Shown: positions 52,201 to 61,295 of the stretch, one piece after another
Layout of the letters: each line of letters starts with the position of its first letter
How positions within the stretch are numbered: the stretch's first letter is position 1
NCBI GenBank assembly: GCA_916613615.1
Contig: OU744730.1
Location: 27,208,568 to 27,272,567 of the forward strand
DNA: 64,000 nt
From: Steromphala cineraria
Lineage: Eukaryota; Mollusca; Gastropoda; Trochida; Trochidae
Direction of reading: 5' to 3'
Made by a program: the position numbers and the translations under genes
The notes under the pieces: generated by a model
The model's database searches: none
Told to the model about the DNA's origin: nothing
What the model saw: only the letters and a program-made list of their open reading frames with translations

Positions 52201-52465
52201 ACTGACGGTTCAAGACAGCATCATACTGCGCAGTGAAAGAGTCGTCATTCCTGCGTCACTGCGAAAAGAAATGAAAGAAAAAGTTCATGCCGGGCATCTT
52301 GGAATCAACTCGTGTCTACGCAGAGCCAGATCTCTTATATTTTGGCCGATGATGTCACAAGACATAAGAAGTTTCATCGAAACATGTGACGTATGTGCAA
52401 CATATGGGGCGAATCAACCTCAAGAATCTCTACACTTAAGAGAAACACCCGAGAGACCATGGTAA
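49277..52465 (+). CDS. gag-pol: Gag-Pol of the Steamer-like element, up to a premature stop
   Basis: 1,062 codons; an alternative start is the ATG at 49358 (MADGADNENE), which has better context. In order: Gag capsid stretch (NMNETWKLFKKKWKNYEILV); two zinc knuckles, CKFCGNTHAMKKKSC and CSKCGDKNHFAVKC; protease VDSGATPNILP; RT with FSKIDLASGYWHV and VADDILV; RNase H with LENDASEHGLG; and the integrase HHCC finger (HAGHLGINSCLRRA, then CDVCATYG). TAA at 52463-52465 cuts the frame at the start of the integrase core. Gag and pol are fused without a frameshift, as in Mag elements. Confidence 0.92.
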   Translation: MQNSDFIFPNNEEILFFCEITCEFLFNMADGADNENEQLPARFKTLPGVKTPGPLILGDNMNETWKLFKKKWKNYEILVNLETFPPKYQVASLLNALGDEALKVYNGFNYETAEGNRTTEEIIEKFEQFIVGEVNETYERFKFNSTNQKEGESFETFHAHLRTLIKTCNYCVNCAPSLLRDRIVLGIRDKSTQQLLLRERDLTVDKCIDTCKVAETAKTQFDAYKPVSESVSAVASRRKTTPRSAKKSRPTSDYKNKPETRDGGQGSSNSRNTVECKFCGNTHAMKKKSCPAWGAKCSKCGDKNHFAVKCRKTGSVNAVLDETDSECDGEDWICSVEINEEATRNFKKPVKCRMIVDNTSVVFLVDSGATPNILPMKDVTDKSKLTKTDRHLVMWNKTPLTPMGSYQAAVLNPKNGKLYSINFVVVKESLTPLLGIDTATKMDLIDIQEENMDMVNAISPEKNQTIAEEYSSLFDSQIGTFEGEIHLKTDPDVKPVIMPTKRIPISLKEKLSAELKRLQKLGVIEQVDEPTPWVNQIAITQKQSGDIRVCLDPQQLNRALQREHFPLPVLEDNLHELSMSRVFSKIDLASGYWHVKLDHESSLLTTFQTCFGIFRWLRLPFGLSVSSEIFQKKLLENLQGLKGVACVADDILVHGADDESHDHCLDALLKRSQERGIGLNKDKMEIRLNKITFLGHTIRRSTDPEKVRAITEFPEPQNVHDLRRFLGMCNYLARFMENLTEETRCLRNLTKKNVPWIWSEAQQNAFAKVKTMITDAPILAYYDQQEELWLENDASEHGLGSVIIQNGKPIAYASRSLSECETRYAQIEKELLATVFGLEKFHCYTYGRPVMVVTDHKPLVAIHKKPLSKAPTRLQSFLLRAQKYDFQLVYKPGKSIPMADALPRAPLKEAPETVRDTVNNVSFCPIKADQLDRIRCATQQDQNLCRLMDTIMKGWPNNKSEVHPAVIPFFPYRDELTVQDSIILRSERVVIPASLRKEMKEKVHAGHLGINSCLRRARSLIFWPMMSQDIRSFIETCDVCATYGANQPQESLHLRETPERPW

Positions 52466-53352
52466 ACTGTAGGATGTGATCTATTCTCACTACAAGGTCG
52501 CAACTACATGGTGACCGTAGACTGCTACCGTAACTTCTTCGAAGTTGACTTCCTTGGGGAAGACATGACATCACAAACAGTGATCACAAAACTCAAACAT
52601 CACTTTGCTCGTCACGGGATTCCTGACAAAGTAATATCTGATGGCAGACCACAGTTTGCATCAGATAAGTTCAAACAGTTCTCTCATCAGTATGGATTTG
52701 CACATGACATGTCAAATCCTGGAAACAGCAAGTCGAATGGCGCAGCTGAAGCAGCCGTGAAAACAGCCAAGAACCTGATGAGAAAATGTAAAGCCAGCAA
52801 TGAAGACCCTTACATTGGACTTCTCAACCTCAGAAATATAACGACTGAAGGACTGGACACAAGTCCCACTCAGAGACTGTTTGGTAGAAGGACATGTACA
52901 CTATTACCAACACTGAAATCAAGATTTAATGTTCCTAACAGCCAGAAACCACTGATCAACGCAAATCTGAAATGCCTGAAGCAAGACCCAACTTCTGTAG
53001 AAATCTTACATCGCTTTCAATCGGACAACATGTGAGAATGCAGCCAATCAAACTTGGAGAGAGGGAATGGAAATCTGCTACAGTTCAAAAGCAACTTGGA
53101 AGCTGAACTTATCAAGTTCAAGGAGAAGACGGCTGTCTGTATCAGAGAAACAGACAGCAGATCAAACCATGTAAATCTCCACGACGAATGGACACTCCTG
53201 TAAAAACTGTGAAACCGGTCCAAAACACTGAAATTCCTGTAACAGGGCCAATCAGGAATGGTCAAGTGAAAACACTCACACCAGTCAAATCAGAGAACTA
53301 TGTAAGCAGATCTGGAAGAACAGTGAAGCCAGTTAACAAACTCAATCTGTGA
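52466..53352 (+). pseudogene. Integrase core and C-terminus beyond the stop
   Basis: The same frame continues after 52465 with VGCDLFSLQGRNYMVTVD, then ISDGRPQFAS and NGAAEAAVK, giving a D, D35E core. It stops at TGA 53033-53035. A neighbouring frame then reads VRMQPIKLGEREWKS, another TGA near 53102, and a basic tail with YVSRSGRTVKPVNK to TGA near 53350. So there are at least two stops and one frameshift. Confidence 0.85.
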
Positions 53353-53612
53353 ATGTACATTTATTGAATTATCAATTAACAATGAATTTCTATTTTTTTT
53401 CCTGTAATGAGTTATCAGGATCCTAGTCAGTTCAAGTTCAGTAATTCTTGTCAAATTGAGTTGAAGTTCATTGTTTGGTTCATAGTGATACTAAACTGCA
53501 GTATCAGACCATTGACAGTGATCAAGATTGTTTTATCTGTGTAATGTTTGAAGTTCTGAATAATAAGTACTGGTAGATAACACAGTTTTATTGTATAACA
53601 TAACCTCTTAGC

Positions 53613-53627
53613 TTAAAGGAAGGAGGA
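53613..53627 (+). promoter_or_regulatory. Polypurine tract of the Steamer-like element
   Basis: TTAAAGGAAGGAGGA directly before the 3' LTR. Confidence 0.8.
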
Positions 53628-53806
53628 TGTTACGTGAACATATAAGTGATATTTTATGTGCGCATCACTCAGTGTTAACAGCTCCGCACATTGCTTGTAC
53701 CTTTACCTATCAGTAGTAAACTGGAGTTCTCTCCCTTGAATCAAATGACCGTTGAGTTGTTTATCAGAAGTACCCTGCTATAAACGTGCCTTACAAACAC
53801 GCAACA
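53628..53806 (+). repeat. 3' LTR of the Steamer-like element
   Basis: 179 bp; five substitutions against the 5' LTR, one of which changes AATAAA to AGTAAA. It is followed by GAACT. Confidence 0.92.
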
Positions 53807-53811
53807 GAACT

Positions 53812-54314
53812 TACAACAAAAGTTTTGCATAAATAACCGATGGAAGGTAGATTCAGTAACTTCATGTATTATGGAATGTATTTGACTTGACTTGGAGCTA
53901 TGCAAGATGGATCTCACATGCTCCTGGTTGGGTTTCCCAAGCTTTAATGGTCAACAGGACCAAATTTGTGTTGTTCTAAAACCTGCTTTAAATCCCTCTT
54001 TTTTGTCTGTTCTCTCATCCTGTCGAACTTCTTCTCTCCAGTCTTCTCTCTTTTGGATGGCTACATCAACATGTTTAATAGCTGAAATTGTTTTTAAAAA
54101 ATTTGCTGATTGTATGTTCAACCCCAAAACACTCACTCACTGTTTATCTGCCTATATGATTTCTTTCCTATTTCTGACTCTGACAAAAGGCCTATCTGAT
54201 TGGCTTAATGAAAGACGGTACTGCAACTATGGGGAGGTAATTTATGAATTGCATTGAGCCCATATTGGTTCCAGAGGTTAGTGGCGATATTGTCGGAACG
54301 TAAACTCTGGCACG
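53812..54314. other. Sequence between the retrotransposon and the assembly gap
   Basis: A 121-codon open frame at 53892-54257 exists but has no recognisable domain or conserved motif. I do not call a gene. Confidence 0.4.
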
Positions 54315-54814
54315 NNNNNNNNNNNNNNNNNNNNNNNNNNNNNNNNNNNNNNNNNNNNNNNNNNNNNNNNNNNNNNNNNNNNNNNNNNNNNNNNNNNNNN
54401 NNNNNNNNNNNNNNNNNNNNNNNNNNNNNNNNNNNNNNNNNNNNNNNNNNNNNNNNNNNNNNNNNNNNNNNNNNNNNNNNNNNNNNNNNNNNNNNNNNNN
54501 NNNNNNNNNNNNNNNNNNNNNNNNNNNNNNNNNNNNNNNNNNNNNNNNNNNNNNNNNNNNNNNNNNNNNNNNNNNNNNNNNNNNNNNNNNNNNNNNNNNN
54601 NNNNNNNNNNNNNNNNNNNNNNNNNNNNNNNNNNNNNNNNNNNNNNNNNNNNNNNNNNNNNNNNNNNNNNNNNNNNNNNNNNNNNNNNNNNNNNNNNNNN
54701 NNNNNNNNNNNNNNNNNNNNNNNNNNNNNNNNNNNNNNNNNNNNNNNNNNNNNNNNNNNNNNNNNNNNNNNNNNNNNNNNNNNNNNNNNNNNNNNNNNNN
54801 NNNNNNNNNNNNNN
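54315..54814. other. Assembly gap, 500 N
   Basis: Exactly 500 Ns, probably a fixed-size scaffold placeholder, so the true distance between the lectin copies is unknown. It ends 154 bp before the copy 2 start codon and about 20 bp before recognisable homology with copy 1. Confidence 0.97.
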
Positions 54815-54968
54815 TAATTCGGGCCTAAGAAGTTTCAAAAGAAATTTCTTTTTGGACGCTGCGACACAGTTGGGTGCCGTATCACAAACCTTTCTTGAAC
54901 AACAGTTATCGATTTTCTTCGTTTGGTATTAATAAGAGTAAGAACAGTGGATCATTCAGACAAGAGAA

Positions 54969-56486
54969 ATGGACTCTATAGTGTTAATCTCCCTGCTTAC
55001 ACTTGCAGGTGAAAACAGACAAGTTTACGAACAAATTCCTCACCTGAGAAATCTGGACACATCGATTGACCCTATTGTGACGTCATCAGGCTCTAGCACT
55101 GATGTGTGTGGTCGACTATGTTTCCAGGACCCTCTCTGCTTCTATTTCCGGTTCCTGGAGGGCACCTGTTCTCTGTATGAGACATATCCAACCCCATCAG
55201 GAGAGGCTCCGGGAACCGTCTACTATGTGACGTTTGGTGAGTTTCTTTTATTTCTGTGATATATTAGCTATCTACTTTCAAGACAATAGTTTCATAAAAC
55301 GAGTCAGCTTTGAACAAAAGTGATTTTTGATTTTTAAGAGAAAAATGCCATATTTTTCTAAAAAGCAATTTTATGAAATATTCAAATTAAAATGCTCACT
55401 ATGCTAGTTCATATTTAGTTTTCAAATTCCACATGCGGATACAGAATACATATTCGATATGTATATTCTTAAAGCAAAACCTACATTAACGTAAGTAAAA
55501 TGTTACTTATTGTACATTTTTAAATAAATCATGAAGCTTATATACGTGCCTGTTGAATTCTTTGCCATGTATATTTAATTCTAAAGAGGATGATTTGATT
55601 TGATGTTTATTGACCTTTTCAGGAGAAACACCTCACACATGCCCTATTTCATCGGGATTCATCTATTAAGAAAACCCACGTCTTTGTTTCAAAGTGTACG
55701 ACTTTGAAGTGTTCGGATTCGACCAGAGCAAAGGAGTATGCGAGTTGGAGGGAGCACGACCAATGGTCCTCAGTGAAGATGACAAATTGGACTATGTAGT
55801 TCAGTGGATCATGACTGCCAATCCTTGTAAGTAGAAGTCAAAGAATGCTATAGGCTGATTTTCTATCTGATAAGGTATGGTTTTAAGCTAGAGAAATACT
55901 CATTGAACTAATATTATTCATTAAAACCCTTTTCAGTGATATATAAAGAACATTTTTTCTCCTTTTGATCAATAGAAAAATAAACAAGTCAAAGAGTTGA
56001 ATGAGCTAATTTTAGTTATTGAACCTTCTCTGCTGAATTATTTGTTTCAAACCTGTTAAAATTATAGAGACCATTGATATTGCCTTTCGTTTAAATATTT
56101 ATGCTATAGTTTTTCAGAATTTTCAAAAACAAACTATCAACAATGAAGGCCTTCTTTCCTAAAATATACATGTTACCATTATTTTTAAGGAAAAATACAT
56201 GACTTCCTGACCTCAGACACTGTCATCTTTTACATTTAGAATGTTCCGAAATTCTTTTTTTATTTCAGCTTCCCCATATTTCTGGGTAGGAGCTCAAATG
56301 AAGGGAACCGGAGAGTACGAGTGGTCGGACGGATCTACCAACTTCAGATGGGTTAGAGAGCCAGACAACCCAGATTATGGTTGCGTCTTTTTAAATACGA
56401 GCGATTTTGGCCTTGAGGGAATCCCTTGTGATACTTTATTATTTGATAATAGTTTTCAACCCCTGTGTGAAATTACTCACTTTTAG
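54969..56486 (+). pseudogene. PAN/apple plus C-type lectin-like gene, copy 2, with a nonsense codon
   Basis: Exons 54969-55236, 55623-55826 and 56269-56486 keep all splice sites, phases and a total of 690 coding bases, the same as copy 1. Exon 1 gives a good signal peptide (MDSIVLISLLTLAG) and a full PAN Cys set (CGRLCFQDPLCFYF, then GTCSLYE). In exon 2, TAA at 55667-55669 replaces the GAA of copy 1. Other changes are Trp to Leu in CELEGA and, in exon 3, WVREPDNPD where copy 1 has WGREPN, altering the sugar-site triplet. A stop after about 104 residues would leave only a secreted PAN piece. Recent pseudogene, null allele or base-call error are all possible. Confidence 0.8.
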
Positions 56487-56489
56487 TAA

Positions 56490-57395
56490 TTAATTTTGTA
56501 CATGTATTCTACATGAATGTTTTTACAAATTTCCATATTTTGAACTTAGTCATTTTCCAATATCAGATTTCAAATTTTGCACATGTCTTCTACCTTACTA
56601 GGAGGGGTGAATATTTGATTTTTTTTACAAATTTCCATGTTTTGAACTTAGTCATTTTCCAATATCAGATTTGTCCGACCTATTACGGGAAAACTATTTA
56701 TCCGATTGATTTCAAATTTTGTTCATGTCTTCTATCCTACTAGGAGGAGTGCAGTGCAAAGTTTCAGAAAATTTCATTAATATTTTAAAAAAATTCAAAT
56801 TTCCATATTTTGAACTTAAGTCATTTTCCAATCTATAACGGGGAAAACTATTCATCTGATTTTTTTGAAATTTTGCACGTCTTCTACCCTACTAGGAGCG
56901 GTGCAGTGCCAAATCAAAATTAAAATTGATAAGTTTTTGTTGTTTTGTTTTTTTTACAAAGTTCCATTTTTTGCTTAGTCATTTTTGCATTCAAAATTTT
57001 CCAACCTATAGAAGAAAATTATTCATCCATTTTATTTCCAATTTTGTACATGCACTTTACCTCACTAGGAAGTGTGTAATGCCACTTAAGAACCAATTTC
57101 GTTAATTTTTAGTTTGTCTGACTGATTGCAGAAAAATATTTATCCTATTCTTTTCATATTTTAAATATTTCTTTTAACTTATTAGGATAGATGAAAATAA
57201 AAGATGCAAAGTTACATAGTAATTGTCGTTTTATATGAAAAGACTTTGTTCGAACAATTGCAGAAATTCATTCACTCTTCGCAATTCCTCTTTTGGGATG
57301 AAAAGCTGTGCAAGAAATGTCTACATGGAAAGTGAAAAATAATTCTGTTACTCAGGGATGCACGGTCAGGGGGTATTAGTGAGCACTTTTTTGCT
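56490..57395. repeat. Dispersed repeat E, copy 2, tandem units
   Basis: Repeats of TTCCATATTTTGAACTTAGT, then CATTTTCCAATATCAGATTT, and CTACCCTACTAGGAG occur about every 130-150 bp, ending GGGATGCACGGTCAGGGGGT. It is inserted in the 3' UTR region of lectin copy 2; copy 1 lacks it. Confidence 0.75.
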
Positions 57396-57656
57396 TGTTT
57401 AATTATAAGATTGATTATACATTATTTTCCGACATGTATATTCCTTTGTGACTAATGCGGCCTTAAAGTAATCATATGATAACTTTAAATTCAAACAGAC
57501 TAATAATTAGCTTATTTTGTCTGGTTGTAACGTCATAGTTTCTGATCTTAAATTTGAAGTTTACTTTGTAATCGTTATAGAGGCGAAATTTCAGCACCTG
57601 TACTTTCCTTGCCATGCACAGTTTATATACGATTTAAAGTAAAATAATTTGATGTA

Positions 57657-57815
57657 CAGTAGAACACGGATATAGCGAACACATGAATATAGCGAAAAAA
57701 ATTTCAAGTCCCGTCCCCATATAATATCATTAAAATTATACGCATATAGTGAACACCGGATATAGCAAACTAAATTCTATGGTCCCTTGGAGTTCGTTAT
57801 AATCGAGTTCTACTG
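57657..57815. mobile_element. pogo/Tigger-type MITE (159 bp)
   Basis: TA|CAGTAGAACACGGATATAGC ... TATAATCGAGTTCTACTG|TA. These ends and the TA duplication are those of pogo-like Tc1/mariner elements. The matching point in copy 1 (near 47317) is an empty site. Confidence 0.88.
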
Positions 57816-58405
57816 TAGTTGAATTTCACATATTTTACATTTGCGCATATATGACACTCACTAAGTGGTTACATTCAAGTTTTTCTCATTTGGAAATAGT
57901 TTGTATTTCAATTGTAATAAACTGTGACTTTGTATGAAGCAGCCTTTTAATCATTGCCAATGTTAACACTAATCAACTTATATTTTCTGGTTTTGATCTG
58001 TTTTTGCAATAAAATTCTACTTAACGTTTTGGCTTGTTTACTTTGTAACACCAGTCAATTGAAATCTTTAAACAACATTGAGTGATTGTTGTCGAACGCA
58101 TAGCTCCTGACCCAACTTCTAAAAAAACAATTGTAAAGATACGTTTAAAGAAATCTTCATCTACATTTTATGTTTTGATTCATGTTTATAAATCTTGATT
58201 CTCTAAAATTGCTGATGTTAAAATTTATCTACAAACCATTAAGTATAAATGTTCAATAACATAAAATATCTAATTTCCAACAGAACTACCGATATTCAAA
58301 TATGTTTAATACACGAACAACAAATCCACATGCATGATTGATCCTTATGGTTTCAGATTTTCAAATTTTACCTGGACGAAATACTTAGTTGTTTTCATCT
58401 TTCAT

Positions 58406-59412
58406 CATCAATTTGATGATAAACGAAACATAAAAAGCTACTAGTGGTGATTAAGTTATTATTTGCCTTTTAACCCCCGCCGCGCGTTTAGCTGTGACCT
58501 TGAAATAATATGAAGGTCAAGGTCATGAACCTTCATAGGGACCTTACTCTCATGGTGATGAAGCTATGTACAAAAAATGAAAAGAATCCGATAGATAGTT
58601 ATTGAGTTATTCAATTTCATCCGTCAGCAGGTACGAACGTCCATGAATTTGACGGACAGGGGCGCTGTAGGTTTGAAAGAGGCACGTTTATCTGCTTGCA
58701 CCATCTATCACTTTCCCCCGTTCCCCGAACGATTTTGTCTTGTATCCTCTCGACAACCTCAGCAACGTCCGTGCTGAGGTACAACTTAATATTTTTATTG
58801 TGGAATGAAGTTTGAAAAACTGGAAAGTTTTTTTAAAACTGATAGTATTTTACTATGTGAAAAAAAAGGAATATTGGGAATCAGGATCACCGATACCCTC
58901 AGGTTTGAAAAACTGAACGTATATTGAGAATGCTAGACGAATGGTAATGTGGTAGAAGTTATAAGCAACGGGTGTTTAGTGTGGTATCAGATGAACGAAA
59001 GTGAATTGCATCAAATCTTATAAGATTGCTATGAAACTATATAGTATTGTATTTATCCCTCAATCCTACGTATCAATGTATGAATTATTATTGTGCAGTC
59101 AACTCTCACGTTATAGAATGGATTCTGATGATGCAATGCCCGTTCAGGGCTCATAAATGCTCGTTCGAAGGCAACACTTGTGGTCAGTGCAAAATGTAAT
59201 GCCCAGTTTTCTAATACATCTTGTTAAACTTTATCATCACTTGCAAACAACTTCACTACTATTTACTCAAATATTTGTCACATTAACAAAATAATGTTGC
59301 GACTTAACATGAAGTTAATTGGAAAACGAGGATCCATTGGATGAGAATTCAGCAAGTATGAACAATTTTTTTATATAAAACTATTAAAAACTGCAGAGGC
59401 TATGCCAGACTA
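58406..59412. other. Repeat-like intergenic sequence
   Basis: From about 58470 a dispersed repeat with CCCCCGCCGCGCG, GTGACCTTGAAATAATATGA, AAGGTCAAGGTCATGAACC and CATGAATTTGACGGACAGG. It shares the GGTCAAGGTCA theme of 40280-41590. The rest is featureless. Confidence 0.5.
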
Positions 59413-59960
59413 TCAGAGAAGGGAAATGGCCCCAGGAATCCTCTTCTCTTGAATGTATTTACCAAAAGTGAATGAACACGACAGGGCATCCTTTACATTC
59501 TCGTTCTTTCCATTCACAACCTCGAAGGTGTAAGATGCTGATGTCCCTAGGACTGTATTTATTCCTCCAACAAACATGGCGTTTACAAACATTGTGATTA
59601 GGTCATCGTTTGACGTATCTAGAATGAATTCCATTACAATGAAATTCTTGTCCCCCAAAGGAGTTTTAATTGTATTCCCCACTCGACTGCCATCGTTGTC
59701 TCTTTTCCTATCTGATAGCTTTCGAAGCCCGATATTTATTGTTCTTGATTGTTTTTTTGGTCGTCCGCCAGCTTTCTCCGTTTCTTTCCTTGGAGGTCTT
59801 GTGCGCAGCATTTCATGTAATCGTCTACGTCTATTTGATTGCTCCATTGTTGAGACAGTTTTGCAAAATTCCTTCAAATTTGTGATGTCCCAAGGCATTC
59901 AGCCCAAGTTTGCTGAAGTCTTCTGCGTCGAATATGTCTACCGCGTCTGAATCGACCTTT
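59413..59960 (-). pseudogene. Minus-strand coding relic, possible SAM-like piece plus GRPKK domain, unknown
   Basis: An open frame from 59898 to 59413 (161 codons) contains RRRRLHEMLRTRPPRK, GGRPKKQSRTINIGLR, KNFIVMEFILDTSNDDLITM and SYTFEVVNGKNENVKDALSC. Just upstream, another frame reads DIFDAEDFSKLGLNALG, which resembles a SAM-domain helix and runs into the first frame only across a one-base shift near 59895. I recall multicopy invertebrate proteins with a SAM-like start followed by a GRPKK segment, but the match is weak. Probably a broken member of a multicopy family, or one internal exon of a gene. Confidence 0.4.
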
Positions 59961-60099
59961 AAAACAAATAATATAAATGCAAAATACAACATCACAAAAA
60001 GTCACAAGTCTAAAAAAACGACTTAGTGAATTGTTGGAGTCACATATTCAAAACATTATTAATAGCATTATTTGATTGATAAGTAAAATCGTAATCGGT

Positions 60100-61010
60100 T
60101 TAGCCCCTGTCACAATCCATCGTGCGTGCAATTCGTTCGTACGTTTTTTGGGGAGGCCACGGTCGCTACGTTTTTCTGAAAACGTAGGGTGGATTTATCA
60201 AGAACAGAGAGGGAGTTTGCCAACGCACGTCGTACGTACGTGGCCCGTCGACACGTCTGGCAGTGAGGAGCTGCGTGCATCGTACGATGCGCACGTGGTG
60301 CGTGCGTACAACGTGCGTACAACGTGCGCGTGATGTGCGATTGTCACATTGTCGTACGGGGGCCGTGCGTCTCACGTACAGTGTCCTTACACCACGCACG
60401 TTGTCTTTGACCCACCCCCTTCTTCATGAGACTCCGATCCCCCAGCAGCACCCTCCTCTGGATCTGACTCTCTGGCGTCATTGTCTGTGTCCTCTCTTAC
60501 CCTCTCCTCGTCCTCTCTGGCCCTCTCATCCGCGGCTCGTTGGGCTGCTGCCTTTTTACCTGCAGACGAGGAGCACTTTCTTTGCGACTTCTTTGGCGGC
60601 ATGTTCTCTTCAAACGATGGCAATCGTCCGTCGGCTCCGCTTATATTCTAAAAAAGGTGCCCAAAACGTGCGTTGTACGTGCTTACTCGGTACGTTGTAC
60701 GTGCTTACTCGGTACGATCGACGTGAGTTTTCTTTAATTATTTGATAGTTAAACTTTGGACGTGCCGAGAAAGCACGAACTACGCACGTACAACGCACGT
60801 TGTACGCACGTGCAACGTGCGTCGTTCGTAGAGAAAGTGTGAGCGGGTAAGCTTGAAAAAAACGCACGATATCGGTGCGTTGTGCGTGCGGTTGTCGTAC
60901 AGGGCAGGCAAGTCGATCGTACGGAGGAAAATTCGCAGCCCGTTCGTAGACTGCACGCAGCGAAAGTTCTGCATGCACTAAAAGTTCTACGACGAGTCCA
61001 AATTTGTCCA
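60100..61010. repeat. CpG-rich segment with repeated ACGTGCGTACAACGTGCG phrases
   Basis: Two blocks (60220-60410 and 60655-60850) are full of GTACGT, CGTGCG and CGTACG words, e.g. GTGCGTACAACGTGCGTAC and ACGCACGTACAACGCACG. They bracket a short minus-strand ORF. Base composition is strikingly unlike the AT-rich surroundings. Possibly subterminal repeats of a DNA transposon whose ends I cannot fix. Confidence 0.6.
60387..60602 (-). CDS. Short charged ORF between CpG-rich repeats, unknown
   Basis: From an ATG at 60602 (minus) it encodes 71 residues: MPPKKSQRKCSSSAGKKAAA, a KR/E-rich stretch with ADERAREDEERVREDTDND, then acidic and Gly-rich residues ending KTTCVV. It looks like a disordered, basic-then-acidic N-terminus of a nuclear or transposon-associated protein. 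No domain is recognised, and it may be a first exon only. Confidence 0.35.
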   Translation of the reverse strand: MPPKKSQRKCSSSAGKKAAAQRAADERAREDEERVREDTDNDARESDPEEGAAGGSESHEEGGGSKTTCVV

Positions 61011-61295
61011 AAATCGGTACGGCGGTATTTGCTATTTCCCCCCACTAATGTAGTTATATTTGATACGAGAAGACACTTGAGTGAGATTGCATTTATCATC
61101 AAAAACCCTTTTTCATCACGTTTGCATGAAAACTGCACAATAATGAACACGGCACTATCCTTAAACTCCTTAAAAGATAATATCTTAACTTTATTGGGAC
61201 GTCATTGTGCTCAATCGAGTTTGCATGAAAAGGGCACGTGTTGTCGCTGCTTCTTTACACTATATATAGTGAATACTAAATGACGTCCCCTTTAA
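61011..61295. other. Short linker, no feature
   Basis: AT-rich. ATCACGTTTGCATGAAAACT (61108) and ATCGAGTTTGCATGAAAAGG (61215) are partial repeats of each other. Confidence 0.4.

Larger units (their letters stand above)
49038..53806 (+). mobile_element. Steamer-like (Mag-lineage) Ty3/gypsy retrotransposon, 4,769 bp, damaged
   Basis: Two 179-bp LTRs (TGTTA...CAACA) enclose one gag-pol frame. GAACT is duplicated at 49033-49037 and 53807-53811. I count five differences between the LTRs (about 2.8%). The very short LTRs, single gag-pol ORF and total near 4.8 kb match what is published for Steamer and its relatives (about 5 kb, 177-bp LTRs). The RT motif VADDILVHG also fits Mag-type elements. pol carries stops and a frameshift, so the copy is not autonomous. 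It sits between the two lectin copies. Confidence 0.93.
54834..58405 (+). repeat. Segmental duplication, copy 2 (lectin gene block)
   Basis: Matches 45390-47825. It is longer because about 0.9 kb of repeat E (56490-57395) and a 159-bp MITE (57657-57815) are present here and absent at the matching sites in copy 1. Confidence 0.85.

Noticed and set aside
53892..54257. 121-codon ORF as a gene
   Set aside because: No motif, no homologous copy in the window, no splice evidence; its length is within chance for this region.
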